Shown here: piece by piece, positions 1 to 8,262 of the stretch
Position numbering within the stretch: the first letter of the stretch is position 1
How the letters are laid out: the number at the start of each line of letters is the position of its first letter
Source of the DNA: Knoellia koreensis
GTDB taxonomy: Bacteria > Actinomycetota > Actinomycetes > Actinomycetales > Dermatophilaceae
Reading direction: 5' to 3'
Assembly (NCBI RefSeq): GCF_013041615.1
Contig: NZ_JABEPQ010000001.1
Span: 1,356,976 to 1,420,975 of the forward strand
Length of the DNA stretch: 64,000 nt
Position numbers and translations under genes: made by a program
The notes under the pieces: model-generated
Database searches by the model: none
What the model was told of the DNA's origin: nothing
What the model saw: only the letters and a program-made list of their open reading frames with translations

Positions 1-1403
1 GCGATGGCCTTGCGCGACTCGGCGCTCGGGTTCGGGATCGACGTGAGGCCGTCCTGCAGGCCCTTGCTCAGCTGGGCCGAACCGGTCTTGAGCTGGTCGA
101 GGCCGGACGCGAGATCGCCGGCACCCTTGCTCAGCTGGGTGGCGCCGTCCAGCGCAGTCTCCTGACCTGCCGACAGCGCGTCGGCGCCCGTGGCGAGCTT
201 GCGGTTGCCTGCCGCGAGGTCCGTGGCGCCGGAAGCGAGCTTCGCGGATCCCGCATGGGCCTGGCTGATGCCGTCGTGGAGTGGTCCCGCGGCGTCGGCC
301 AGCCGGTCGGCGCCGCTGGCCACCTGCTGGGCGCCCGCGGAGAGCTTGGTGAGGTCGTCCGACGCGGCCTGCACCTGGGTGTTGGCATCGCGCAACGGGG
401 TCGCCACCCGGTCCGCGGCCGCCAGCACCCGCTGCACCTCGTCGTCGGTGAACCCGGCGCTGCGCAGCTGCTCCGCGAGCCGGCCGCGCGCCGAGGTGAG
501 GTCACCGGTGATGGTGCTGCTGGCCTTGGCCACCCGTTGGCCGGCCGCCGCCACCTTCGCGTTGCCCGCAGCCACCTGGCTGGCGCCGTCGGCCAGCCGT
601 CGGGTGTCGGTGGGCAGGCTGGCCGTGCGCTGGTCCAGCGTGGCCAGGCCCGACCTCAGGCTCCCGGCTCCCGAGGCGAGCTGGTCGGCACCCGACGCGG
701 CGGCGTTCGCTCCGGTGGAGAGCTCCTTGGTGCCCGCCACGAGCTGCCGCTCCCCCGCGACGAGGTCGGTCGAACCCTTGGCCAGCTGGTGCGCGCCCGT
801 GTCCGCCTTGGCGATGCCGTCGCTCAGCTTCTTGGCTCCGTCCGCCGCCTGCGAGACCTTGTCGTGGATCGTCGTGAACCCGGCCAGCAGCTGGCTCGCC
901 GCTGTCGAGCTCACCTGGGACGCAACGGACTTGGAGACCTCGGCCACGACCTGGTTGGCGATGGTGCGGGCCAGGTAGCCGTTCGCGTCGTTGGTCTCGA
1001 GCTGGAGCTTGGCCTGGCGCGGCTTGTCCTCCGCGCTGGAGGCGAGCGCGGCGGAGAAGTCCGCGGGGACGACCAGGGCGAAGTCGTAGTCGCCCTCCCG
1101 GACGCCGCGGTTCGCCTCCTCGCGGGACACCTGTTTCCACCCGAAGCTGCGGGACTTCACGAGCTCGTCGGCCACCTGGTCCCCGACGTCGAGACGGTCG
1201 CCGTTGGCGAGCGTCGTCCCCTTGTCCTCGACGACGAGGGCGGCCGGCACGCGCGACAGCCCGGCATACGGGTCCTTGTTGGCGTAGAGGTAGAGGCCGC
1301 CGTAGAGCGTCGGGACGAGGACCATCGCGATCACCGCGAGCCGCGGGAGGCGCCCGGCGGTGACGCGACGCAGCTCGGTGAGCGCCAAGCGAATTGCGGT
1401 CAT
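1..1403 (-). CDS. YhgE/Pip family membrane protein (C-terminus outside window)
   Basis: The reading frame starts at the ATG at 1401-1403 and runs off the left edge, giving about 467 residues. The N-terminus (MTAIRLALTELRRVTAGRLP) is followed by a hydrophobic segment at about residues 15-37 and then by YANKDPYAGLSRVPAALVVED, which is typical of YhgE/Pip proteins. From about residue 180 the chain becomes a long run of imperfect 11-residue-type repeats of the form L-x-x-G-A-x-x-L-A-x-G, the extended helical stalk of this family. The missing part should carry the multi-span C-terminal membrane domain related to ABC-2 exporters. Family members are associated with export or envelope functions (the name recalls the phage infection protein), but the substrate is unknown. 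It lies 58 bp downstream of a degenerate ABC-ATPase-like gene on the same strand and probably forms an operon with it. A purine-rich GAGGGGA lies upstream of the start. Confidence 0.85.
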   Translation of the reverse strand, partial: MTAIRLALTELRRVTAGRLPRLAVIAMVLVPTLYGGLYLYANKDPYAGLSRVPAALVVEDKGTTLANGDRLDVGDQVADELVKSRSFGWKQVSREEANRGVREGDYDFALVVPADFSAALASSAEDKPRQAKLQLETNDANGYLARTIANQVVAEVSKSVASQVSSTAASQLLAGFTTIHDKVSQAADGAKKLSDGIAKADTGAHQLAKGSTDLVAGERQLVAGTKELSTGANAAASGADQLASGAGSLRSGLATLDQRTASLPTDTRRLADGASQVAAGNAKVAAAGQRVAKASSTITGDLTSARGRLAEQLRSAGFTDDEVQRVLAAADRVATPLRDANTQVQAASDDLTKLSAGAQQVASGADRLADAAGPLHDGISQAHAGSAKLASGATDLAAGNRKLATGADALSAGQETALDGATQLSKGAGDLASGLDQLKTGSAQLSKGLQDGLTSIPNPSAESRKAI

Positions 1404-1461
1404 GAGAGGTCCCCTCGAAGTATCTGGAGGAGCGCAGCAGGGGAAGAACTTCGTGGGGTAC

Positions 1462-2100
1462 TCATGCGGACACCTCGAGCTCGGTGGTCTCGCCGACGGC
1501 GAAGTGCGGCGGGTCGCCGAGTGCGCGTACGGTTGCGTGGCTGCACCCGACGACGACGGTGAGGCCGGTCGACGCGAGCCGGTGGGCCGCGCGCCACCAC
1601 GCCTCCGGGCTGCCGCCGTGGCGGTCCGGGGCCGCCACGACGAGGACCCGCGTGGTGGCGCGGCTGGCGGCGATGTCCATGAGCAGCAGGGTGCGGTCGG
1701 TGGCGTCCAGCGCCTCGAACCGCTCGTGGGCGTAGTCCTCGAGCCCGTGAGCGGCAAGGACGGCCCGCGTCGCGGCACGGTCCGATGGACGCCCCGCAAG
1801 CGCGAGCTGTTCGGCGACCGCGGAGTGCACGCTCACGGCGTCCTCCGGGGAGGTCACGTCGGGCACATCGACCAGGGACACGTGACGACGGCGCCGCATC
1901 GGGTCGGGGTCTCCGTCGAGGGTCACTGATCCCCCGGCCAGTGGCACACGGCCGCCGATCGCGAGGGCCAGCGCCACCGAGGGGTAGCCGGGGTCGGCCG
2001 CCACGAGCACCGGGTGACGCGGCTCGGCCCGCAGGCTCGTCGGCAGGAGCAGCAGCCCCCTCACCCCTGCGACCTCGACCCGATCGGCGATGAGCTCCAT
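1462..2100 (-). CDS. degenerate ABC-ATPase-like partner of the YhgE protein
   Basis: This 212-residue protein starts at the ATG at 2098-2100 just inside the TetR-controlled intergenic region. Its layout follows an ABC ATPase: an N-terminal strand (VEVAGVRGLLLLP), a stretch where Walker A should lie, then GGRVPLAGGSVTLDG and RRRRHVSLVDV as in the Q-loop region, and later LLLMDIAASRATTRVLVV where Walker B would fall. The Walker A sequence GxxGxGK(S/T) is absent and replaced by ADPGYPSVALAL, and no LSGGQ signature is visible. It is therefore probably not a working ATPase. Its position directly upstream of a YhgE/Pip gene resembles actinobacterial pairs in which an ABC-ATPase-annotated gene sits beside YhgE. 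A scaffolding or regulatory role is inference. The assignment to the ABC fold is moderate. Confidence 0.6.
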   Translation of the reverse strand: MELIADRVEVAGVRGLLLLPTSLRAEPRHPVLVAADPGYPSVALALAIGGRVPLAGGSVTLDGDPDPMRRRRHVSLVDVPDVTSPEDAVSVHSAVAEQLALAGRPSDRAATRAVLAAHGLEDYAHERFEALDATDRTLLLMDIAASRATTRVLVVAAPDRHGGSPEAWWRAAHRLASTGLTVVVGCSHATVRALGDPPHFAVGETTELEVSA

Positions 2101-2122
2101 GGTTTCCGTCCTCAGAACTTTC

Positions 2123-2157
2123 GATACATATCTGTATTCGATACAGGAGTGTATCCT
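2123..2157. promoter_or_regulatory. two tandem TetR operators and -10 element
   Basis: Two 16-bp palindromes stand side by side: GATACA-TATC-TGTATT at 2123-2138 and GATACA-GGAG-TGTATC at 2140-2155, 17 bp centre to centre. The second is a perfect inverted repeat. The hexamer TATCCT (2152-2157) is a good -10 for the rightward TetR gene and overlaps the second palindrome, leaving only 6 bp to the GTG start. The sites also lie 23 bp or more upstream of the leftward YhgE operon, so a repressor bound here could silence both directions. Confidence 0.8.
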
Positions 2158-2163
2158 TAGGCC

Positions 2164-2775
2164 GTGACCACCGCCAGCCAGCTCACTCCCCGCCGCCAAG
2201 CCACCCGGGCGCGTCTGCTCACAGCCGCCGCCGAGGTGTTCGCCGAGCGTGGCTTCCACGGTGCCAGCGTCGAGGACATCTGTGAACCGGCCGGCTTCAC
2301 ACGGGGGGCCTTCTACTCCAACTTCGCCAGCAAGGACGAGCTGGTCATCGAGCTCTACGCCGAGCACGCGGCCTCGCTCCGCCAGGCCATCGCCGAGGTA
2401 GCCGCCCAACCCGGCCTCACCCTCCCCGACCTGCTCGAACGCGTCGTCGACATCTGGACCCGCGACCCGGACGAACGACGTCGCTGGTACCTCCTCACCA
2501 CCGAGTTCGCCCTCCACGCCGTCCGGGACGACGACGCCCGACGCGCCTGGCAGCGGCTCCAGTCGCAGATCCGCAAGGAGCTCGGCGCGCTCATCGAGTC
2601 GATCGCCGCGCGGCACGACCTCGAGCTCGCCGTCCCGACGAGCGACCTCGTCCGGCTGCTCACGATCGTCCTGCAGGGCGGCCTCGGCCAGCACCTGCTC
2701 GAGCCACGAGCCGTGCGCGCCGGGGCACTGGAGCGGGAGTTCCTGCCGCTGCTCGTCGAGGCCACCACGCGCTGA
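2164..2775 (+). CDS. TetR family transcriptional repressor
   Basis: The 203-residue product begins at GTG 2164. Its first 50 residues form a classic TetR helix-turn-helix (RLLTAAAEVFAERGFHGASV, then GFTRGAFYSNFASKDEL). The rest is an all-helical ligand-binding and dimerisation domain of ordinary length. It is divergent from the YhgE/degenerate-ATPase operon, and two near-identical palindromes fill the 63-bp space between them, one overlapping its own -10. Autorepression and control of the YhgE operon are therefore likely. There is no ribosome-binding site and only 6 bp separates -10 from GTG, which suggests a leaderless message. The inducing ligand cannot be read from the sequence. Confidence 0.9.
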   Translation: MTTASQLTPRRQATRARLLTAAAEVFAERGFHGASVEDICEPAGFTRGAFYSNFASKDELVIELYAEHAASLRQAIAEVAAQPGLTLPDLLERVVDIWTRDPDERRRWYLLTTEFALHAVRDDDARRAWQRLQSQIRKELGALIESIAARHDLELAVPTSDLVRLLTIVLQGGLGQHLLEPRAVRAGALEREFLPLLVEATTR

Positions 2776-2798
2776 CCGACAGCCGCCCCCGGCCGCGA

Positions 2799-2811
2799 CC
2801 ACGCGGCATAC
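2799..2811 (-). repeat. intergenic copy of the GTATGCCGCGTGG motif
   Basis: A full 13-bp match to the window-wide motif, read on the minus strand, lies in the 57-bp gap between the TetR gene and the following rightward gene. It is unpaired here and so cannot form a hairpin alone. Confidence 0.7.
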
Positions 2812-2817
2812 GCCACC

Positions 2818-2823
2818 GATAGT
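2818..2823 (+). promoter_or_regulatory. -10 element of a leaderless promoter
   Basis: GATAGT stands 9 bp before the ATG at 2833, and no ribosome-binding site is present between them. This spacing fits transcription starting at or next to the start codon. Confidence 0.5.
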
Positions 2824-2832
2824 CTCGAGCCC

Positions 2833-3945
2833 ATGCCGAAGGCGCCCGCACTCGTCGACGTGACCCCCAGCCGACCCGCCGACCGCGCCTGGCTCGACGA
2901 GGCGGTGCGGCGCATCCACGCCGATGCCAACCGCAGCGCCGACACCCACCTCGTGCAGGTGCCCGTCCCCGGCCTCCCCGACATCGACCTCTACCTCAAG
3001 GACGAGTCGACCCACCCGACCGGCAGCCTCAAGCACCGGCTCGCGCGGTCCCTGTTCCTCTACGCCCTGTGCAACGGTGAGCTGCGCGAGGGCACCACCG
3101 TCATCGAGGCGTCGAGCGGCTCGACCGCGGTGTCCGAGGCCTACTTCGCCCGGATGCTGGGCCTGCCCTTCATCGCGGTGATGGCGCGCAGCACCAGTGT
3201 CGAGAAGATCGCCCTCATCGAACGCGAGGGCGGCCGCTGCCACCTCGTCGACGACGCCGGCGAGGTCTACGAGGTGGCGCGACAGCTGGAGGACGAGCTC
3301 GGCGGCCACTACCTCGACCAGTTCACCTACGCCGAGCGCGCGACCGACTGGCGCGGCAACAACAACATCGCCGAGTCGATCTTCGAGCAGATGGGGCGCG
3401 AGCGGCACCCCGTCCCCCGGTGGGTCGTCGTGGGCGCCGGCACCGGCGGCACGAGCGCGACCATCGGCCGGTTCGTGCGCTACCGGGGGCTCGCAAGCCA
3501 GGTGTGCGTGGTCGACCCGGAGCACTCCGCGTTCCTGCCGGCGTTCGCCGAGGACCCCGAGGGTGTCGCCAACGCCTGCGGGTCGCGCATCGAGGGCATC
3601 GGGCGTCCGCGCGTGGAGCCGAGCTTCATCCCCGCCGTGGTCGACCGCATGATGCTCGTCCCCGACCCCGCGTCCGTGGCCGCGATGCGCTTCCTCGCAG
3701 ACCGCACCGGGCTGCGCGCCGGCGCCTCGACCGGCACGAATCTCGTTGGGGCACTTCGCCTTGCGTGTGAGATGAAGGCGCGTGGCGAGAGCGGGAGCAT
3801 CGTCTCGCTGCTGTGCGACGGCGCCGACAGGTATGCCGGGACGTACCGTTCCGATGCCTGGGTCACCGAGTGCGGTTGGGACCTCACGGGACACACCGCG
3901 ACCCTCGCGCACGCCTGGGACGAGGGCATCTGGGCGGACGCCTGA
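2833..3945 (+). CDS. PLP-dependent cysteine synthase/desulfhydrase family enzyme
   Basis: The 370-residue product has the fold type II PLP architecture. The Schiff-base lysine is in [11 protein letters not shown] (about residue 67), a phosphate or substrate loop is seen in [12 protein letters not shown], and the glycine-rich PLP phosphate loop is [15 protein letters not shown]. The sequence most resembles the actinobacterial group that includes mycobacterial Cds1, a cysteine desulfhydrase that releases sulfide, rather than CysK or CysM. The reaction could be breakdown of cysteine or synthesis of a cysteine-like amino acid. The start at 2833 is preceded by a -10-like element but no ribosome-binding site. 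It is convergent with a MoaD-like sulfur-carrier-type gene, which may be chance. Confidence 0.85.
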   Translation: MPKAPALVDVTPSRPADRAWLDEAVRRIHADANRSADTHLVQVPVPGLPDIDLYLKDESTHPTGSLKHRLARSLFLYALCNGELREGTTVIEASSGSTAVSEAYFARMLGLPFIAVMARSTSVEKIALIEREGGRCHLVDDAGEVYEVARQLEDELGGHYLDQFTYAERATDWRGNNNIAESIFEQMGRERHPVPRWVVVGAGTGGTSATIGRFVRYRGLASQVCVVDPEHSAFLPAFAEDPEGVANACGSRIEGIGRPRVEPSFIPAVVDRMMLVPDPASVAAMRFLADRTGLRAGASTGTNLVGALRLACEMKARGESGSIVSLLCDGADRYAGTYRSDAWVTECGWDLTGHTATLAHAWDEGIWADA

Positions 3946-3960
3946 CGGCGCGCCCCGCCT

Positions 3961-4248
3961 TCAGCCGCCGGAGACCGCGTTGATGACGTGCACGGTCGAG
4001 GTCGCACCCACCTCGGTGTCGACGCCCTCGGCCCGCTTGGCGTCCTCGCCATCGACGAAGACGTTGACGTGCCGGCGGATCTCGCCGCGCTCGTCCCGGA
4101 CCCGACGAGCGAGGACCGGCCACGGCTCGAACGCCCGGTCGAGCACCGTGGACAGCGGCGCCGCACCGCCGTCCAGCTCCACCGGCAGCTCGGCCGCACC
4201 GTCGGCGAGGTCGCGCAACAGTCCCGGCAGCACCACGCGCACCGTCAT
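3961..4248 (-). CDS. MoaD/ThiS-like small ubiquitin-fold protein
   Basis: This 95-residue protein has the beta-grasp pattern of MoaD/ThiS proteins: MTVRVVLPGLLRDLA at the start, a RHVNVFVDGED strand in the middle, and a C-terminus ending in Ser-Gly-Gly. The terminal Gly-Gly is the residue pair that MoaD and ThiS use to carry sulfur as a thiocarboxylate. Its start overlaps the stop of the upstream BNR-propeller gene by 4 bp (ATGA), so the two are translationally coupled. No molybdopterin or thiamine gene is nearby, so its partner is more likely the BNR protein or an unlinked E1-like enzyme. The true function is unknown. Confidence 0.8.
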   Translation of the reverse strand: MTVRVVLPGLLRDLADGAAELPVELDGGAAPLSTVLDRAFEPWPVLARRVRDERGEIRRHVNVFVDGEDAKRAEGVDTEVGATSTVHVINAVSGG

Positions 4249-5336
4249 GGCAGCGTGCCCGCCCGCACGACGAGCACGTCGGGCAGCTGGCTCGCGACGA
4301 GCGAGAACGACTCGCCGTCGTCTGTGGAGGCGTAGACCTCGCCGTTGCGCGTGCCGACGTAGAGCCCCGGCTGGTCGTGGGTGTCGGTGCCTGCGGCGTC
4401 ACGCAGCACGTTGGTCCAGCTGTGGGGCAAGCCCGTGGTGAGCGCCCGCCAGGTGGCACCGGCGTCGTCGGACCGGGCCAGCTGGAGCTGGGCGTCCGGC
4501 GGGATGCGCTCTCCGTCCGAGGCGATGGGCACGAGCCACACGGAGTCGCCGCGCCGCGGGTGGGCGACCGCCGTCATGCCGAAGTTCGTCGGCAGCCCGG
4601 CCTCGATCGAGGTCCAGGTCACGCCGTTGTCGTCGGAGCGGTAGACGCCCTTGTGGTTCTGCGCGTAGAGCCGCGTCGGGGTGGCGCTGTCGCGCGCGAC
4701 CTTGTGCACGCACTGCCCGAACTCCGGCCACTCGTCGTGCGGCATGAAGTAGGCGTGGATGCCGGTGTTCCCCGGCGACCACGACTGCCCGCCGTCGGTC
4801 GTGTTGTAGACACCGCCGGTGCTCATCGCGACCAGCATCGAGTCGGGGTCGGCCGGGCTGGGCAGCACCGTGTGGATCGCGCCGCCCCCGAACCCCTCGC
4901 CCCACTCGGGCCGGTGCGGGTGGTCCCAGAGGCCACGGTTGAGCTCGAACGTCTCACCACGGTCGGCGCTGCGCCACAAGCCCTGGGGCTCGGTGCCCGC
5001 CCACACCACGTTCGGGTCGTGCGGGTCGGCGACGAGCTGCCACGTCGCCTTGAGCGCGGTGTCGGTGTCGGCCGGGAACTGGATCGAGCCCTCCGGGTGC
5101 TCGACCCACGTCGCTCCGAGGTCGTCGGTGTGCTGCAACGACGGTCCCCAGTGCGAGGACCGGAATCCCACGAGCAACCGGGTCGGGTCGGTGCGCGTGT
5201 CGAACAGCAGCGACAGCACCTCGCTCATGAGGAAGTGCGGGCCGTCGAGCGACCACTCCTGCCGGTCCTTGCTGCGTGCCAGCCACAGCCCCTTGCGTGT
5301 GCCGATCCCGACGATGGTCTCGCTCATGGGGCTCAT
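4245..5336 (-). CDS. BNR/Asp-box beta-propeller protein (sialidase-like repeats)
   Basis: The 363-residue protein carries six Asp-box-type motifs: TDDLGATW, SADRGETF, TTDGGQSW, SDDNGVTW, SDDAGATW and STDDGESF. These are spread evenly over the chain, as expected for a six- or seven-bladed propeller. There is no signal peptide, so it appears cytoplasmic, unlike secreted sialidases; databases often label such proteins exo-alpha-sialidase, which I would not infer here. The first ATG (5334-5336) is preceded by GAGGAG at good spacing and is preferred over the internal Met four codons in. It is coupled to the downstream MoaD-like gene by a 4-bp overlap. This pairing is the best clue to function, which remains unknown. 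Confidence 0.8.
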   Translation of the reverse strand: MSPMSETIVGIGTRKGLWLARSKDRQEWSLDGPHFLMSEVLSLLFDTRTDPTRLLVGFRSSHWGPSLQHTDDLGATWVEHPEGSIQFPADTDTALKATWQLVADPHDPNVVWAGTEPQGLWRSADRGETFELNRGLWDHPHRPEWGEGFGGGAIHTVLPSPADPDSMLVAMSTGGVYNTTDGGQSWSPGNTGIHAYFMPHDEWPEFGQCVHKVARDSATPTRLYAQNHKGVYRSDDNGVTWTSIEAGLPTNFGMTAVAHPRRGDSVWLVPIASDGERIPPDAQLQLARSDDAGATWRALTTGLPHSWTNVLRDAAGTDTHDQPGLYVGTRNGEVYASTDDGESFSLVASQLPDVLVVRAGTLP

Positions 5337-5426
5337 GCTGGCACTCCTCGTGGTCGGTGGACACCGGTCAGAGGGGTCGACTTGGGCACGTCGTGAAACT
5401 CATCGGCGCACCGACGGCGAGCGCGC

Positions 5427-6353
5427 CTACAGGTCCACGAGGTTGCGCAGCGGCCGCCCCGCGGCATACGCCCCCAGCTGCTCCTGGAGGAGCCGGGTCG
5501 CGCGCGGCGTGAACGCCGTGGATGCGCCGCCCACGTGCGGGCTGATGAGTATGCCGGGTGCGGACCAGAGCGGGTGGTCGGCCGGGAGCGGCTCGGGGTC
5601 GGTGACGTCCACCGCGGCACGGATCCGGCCCGTCTGCAGGTGGCGGACGAGCGCGTCCGTGTCGACGATGCCGCCCCGGGCCACGTTCACGAGCAGCGCA
5701 CCATCGGGCATGGCGGTGAGGAACGCGTCGTCGACGAGGCCGGCCGTCTGCGGCCCCAGCGGCAGGATGAGGATGACGACGTCGTGGCGGGGCAGCAGCT
5801 CGGGCAGCTCGTCGACACCGTGCACCGACGGCACCAGCTCGTCACCCCCGCGTGCCCGGGAGGCCACCGCGGTGACGGTCACCTCGAACGGCAGGAGCCG
5901 TGCGGCGATCGCCCGACCGATCGAGCCATAACCCACGACCAGCACCCGCTTGTCGGCGAGTGCCGGCCAAAAGCCCTGATAGGGCAGCCAGCGCCGATCC
6001 TGTTGTGCAGCAACGAACTCCGGGATGCCACGCAACGCCGACAGCGTCAGCGTCAAGGCAAGCTCGGCCGTCGACGCGTCGTGCACCCCTGCGGCATTGG
6101 CGAGTCGGGCGCCGGCCGGCAGGTGCTCCGGCACACCGTCGTAACCGGCCGTGAGCAGCTGCACGAGCTCGAGGTTGGGCAGCTGCTCCAGCGCCCGGAG
6201 CCGTGGTCCGGCCCCGATGTAGGGCGGCACCACGACCCGCACTTCCTCGGGCCGGCTCGGTGGGCCGTCGAGGTCCCAGACCTCGATCTCGAGTCCCGGC
6301 ACCGGGCCCACCGCCTCGACCCAGTCCTGTCCCGGCAGCGTCACGAGTGGCAT
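5427..6353 (-). CDS. D-isomer specific 2-hydroxyacid dehydrogenase
   Basis: The 308-residue protein contains the NAD-binding Rossmann motif VLVVGYGSIGRAIAARL at about residue 140, and the conserved catalytic elements Arg in NVARGGIVD, Glu in TDPEPLP and His in SPHVGG. It belongs to the family of phosphoglycerate, glyoxylate and hydroxypyruvate reductases; the substrate cannot be chosen from sequence. A longer frame reaches 6422, but the ATG at 6353 begins the family-like sequence MPLVTLPGQDW. TAGCGT on the minus strand (6361-6366) ends 7 bp before it, suggesting a leaderless promoter divergent from the sugar dehydrogenase gene. Confidence 0.85.
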   Translation of the reverse strand: MPLVTLPGQDWVEAVGPVPGLEIEVWDLDGPPSRPEEVRVVVPPYIGAGPRLRALEQLPNLELVQLLTAGYDGVPEHLPAGARLANAAGVHDASTAELALTLTLSALRGIPEFVAAQQDRRWLPYQGFWPALADKRVLVVGYGSIGRAIAARLLPFEVTVTAVASRARGGDELVPSVHGVDELPELLPRHDVVILILPLGPQTAGLVDDAFLTAMPDGALLVNVARGGIVDTDALVRHLQTGRIRAAVDVTDPEPLPADHPLWSAPGILISPHVGGASTAFTPRATRLLQEQLGAYAAGRPLRNLVDL

Positions 6354-6430
6354 GGGTTTCACGCTAGTCCGGGGCCTCCGCCCGGCGTCGCCCGAGTCCA
6401 CGTCGCGGCCGCCATCACGCACAATGGGGT

Positions 6431-7582
6431 ATGCCGCCGAGCCGACGCCGCAGGTCCGTCACCACCGTGGTCGCCACCGCTGGCGCCCTCGCCCTCGCCG
6501 CCTGCAGTGGCGAGACGTCGCGGGCCGGGAACGGCGTGACCTCGCCGTCGATGTCGACGTCGTCGGACCCCACCAGCTCGTCGCCGACGAGCTCCAACGG
6601 CTCGAGAGCGACAACGAACACCCGCAGGTCCACGGTGGCGAGCGGCCTGGACGTGCCATGGGGCATCGCCTTCCTGCCCGACGGGTCGGCGCTCGTCACA
6701 CTGCGCGACCAGGCCCGCCTCGTGCACGTCCGCGACGGCGCCGAACCGGTCACCCTCGGCACCATCCCCGGCGTGCAGCCGGACGGCGAGGGCGGCCTCC
6801 TCGGCGTCGCGGTCTCCCCGGACTACGCCCGCGACCGCCGGGTCTTCCTCTCCTACACCGCCGCCGAGGACAACCGAGTCGTGCGGCTCGCCTTCGACGG
6901 CACCCGGGCGAGCCGACCCGAGGCGATCCTCACCGGCATACCCAAGGCCGGCAACCACAACGGAGGGCGGCTCGCGTTCGGTCCCGACGGCTACCTCTAC
7001 GTCACCACCGGCGACGCGAGCGATTCGGCCCGCGCCCAGGACCGCGACAACCTCGGCGGCAAGATCCTGCGCATCACCCAGGACGGTGCGGCGGCGCCCG
7101 GCAACCCGTTCGGCAACCGCGTCTGGACCTGGGGCCATCGCAACGTGCAGGGCATCGCGTGGGCACCGGACGGGCGCATGTACGCCAGCGAGTTCGGCCA
7201 GAACACGTGGGACGAGCTCAACCTCATCGAGCCCGGCAGGAACTACGGGTGGCCGACCGTCGAGGGACGGGCGGGCCGCTCGGGGCTCACCGACCCGCTC
7301 GTCCAGTGGCCCACCTCGGAGGCGTCACCCAGCGGTATCGCCGTGGCCGACGGCGCCGTGTGGATGACGGCGCTGCGCGGCGAGTCGTTGTGGCGGATCC
7401 CGTTGACCAGCAACGGTGTCGGCACACCGCAGCGACTGCTCGAGGGTGAGTACGGCCGGCTGCGTGACGCCGTGCTCGGACCCGACGGACGGCTCTGGGT
7501 GCTCACGAGCAACACCTTCCGCGGCGACCCGCGCGAGGGCGACGACAAGGTGCTGGCGATCCCGCCGGGGGCCCTCGCCTGA
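6431..7582 (+). CDS. PQQ-type glucose/sorbosone dehydrogenase lipoprotein
   Basis: The 383-residue product starts with Arg-rich residues, a hydrophobic segment and the lipobox ALAAC (Cys about residue 25), so it should be exported and lipid-anchored outside the membrane. A Ser/Thr-rich linker of about 35 residues follows. The rest matches the soluble aldose sugar dehydrogenase/GDSL beta-propeller family: LDVPWGIAFLPDGSALVT, GGLLGVAVSPDY, NHNGGRLAFGPDGYLYVTTGD, NLGGKILRI, GHRNVQGIAW and YGWPTVEG. The family oxidises sugars or sorbosone with PQQ; no PQQ synthesis genes are in this window. The start codon is embedded in a GTATGCCG motif, with CACAAT 5 bp upstream. It is convergent with the response-regulator gene, 5 bp apart. 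Confidence 0.88.
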   Translation: MPPSRRRRSVTTVVATAGALALAACSGETSRAGNGVTSPSMSTSSDPTSSSPTSSNGSRATTNTRRSTVASGLDVPWGIAFLPDGSALVTLRDQARLVHVRDGAEPVTLGTIPGVQPDGEGGLLGVAVSPDYARDRRVFLSYTAAEDNRVVRLAFDGTRASRPEAILTGIPKAGNHNGGRLAFGPDGYLYVTTGDASDSARAQDRDNLGGKILRITQDGAAAPGNPFGNRVWTWGHRNVQGIAWAPDGRMYASEFGQNTWDELNLIEPGRNYGWPTVEGRAGRSGLTDPLVQWPTSEASPSGIAVADGAVWMTALRGESLWRIPLTSNGVGTPQRLLEGEYGRLRDAVLGPDGRLWVLTSNTFRGDPREGDDKVLAIPPGALA

Positions 7583-7587
7583 ACCGG

Positions 7588-8253
7588 TCAGGCACCCGGC
7601 GTCACGACACCGTTCTCGTAGGCGAACACCACGGCCTGCGCCCGGTCACGCACGCCCAGCTTGGTGAGCATCCGGCTCACGTGGGTCTTGACCGTCTGCT
7701 CCGAGACGACGAGCCGGCTGGCGATCTCAAGGTTGGACAGGCCGCCGGCGACGAGCTCGAGCACCTCGAGCTCGCGGGGCGTCAGCTCGGCCAGCCGCGG
7801 CGACTGTCGTGGCACGACCCCGCGACGCGACGTCACCTGGGCGATGAACCGGCGCGTGATCGCGGGTGCCAGCAGGGCATCACCGCGAGCCACCACGCGC
7901 ACCGCGTGCGCGAGCTCGTCGGCCGGAGCGTCCTTGAGCAGGAACCCGCTCGCCCCGATCCGCAGCGCCTCGTAGACGTAGTCGTCGATGTCGAACGTCG
8001 TGAGCATCAGGACGTGCGAGCGGCTCGGGCTGGGTGTGCCGAGGATCGCGCGGGCCGCCTCGAGCCCGTCCATCTCGGGCATGCGCACGTCCATGAGGAC
8101 CACGTCCGGTTGCAGCCGCGCGACCTCGCGCACCCCCTGCGCCCCGTCGGCCGCCTCACCGATCACGCTGATGTCCGGCTGCGCCCCGAGCAGGGCCCCG
8201 AACCCCTGTCGCACCATCGCCTGGTCATCGACGATGACCACGGAGATCGACAT
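7588..8253 (-). CDS. NarL/LuxR-type response regulator
   Basis: The 221-residue protein has an N-terminal receiver domain with the acidic pair in VVIVDDQAMVRQG, the phosphoacceptor Asp in VVLMDVRMPEMDG (about residue 54) and the conserved Lys in GFLLKDAPADEL. The C-terminal LuxR helix-turn-helix follows (LTPRELEVLELVAGGLSNLEIASRL and VSEQTVKTHVSRMLTKLGVRDR). It lies 9 bp downstream of its cognate sensor kinase gene. A palindrome upstream of the kinase gene is a candidate binding site. Confidence 0.95.
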   Translation of the reverse strand: MSISVVIVDDQAMVRQGFGALLGAQPDISVIGEAADGAQGVREVARLQPDVVLMDVRMPEMDGLEAARAILGTPSPSRSHVLMLTTFDIDDYVYEALRIGASGFLLKDAPADELAHAVRVVARGDALLAPAITRRFIAQVTSRRGVVPRQSPRLAELTPRELEVLELVAGGLSNLEIASRLVVSEQTVKTHVSRMLTKLGVRDRAQAVVFAYENGVVTPGA

Positions 8254-8262
8254 GGCGCGACC

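Noticed and set aside
2101-3912. Extension of the degenerate ABC-like gene to 816 residues
   Set aside because: It would run through the TetR and PLP-enzyme genes and the operators. The ATG at 2100 with the promoter region upstream is the natural start.
4245-5336. Annotation as a true sialidase
   Set aside because: The Asp-box repeats are present, but no signal peptide and no recognised catalytic Arg triad were found, and the gene is coupled to a MoaD-like protein.
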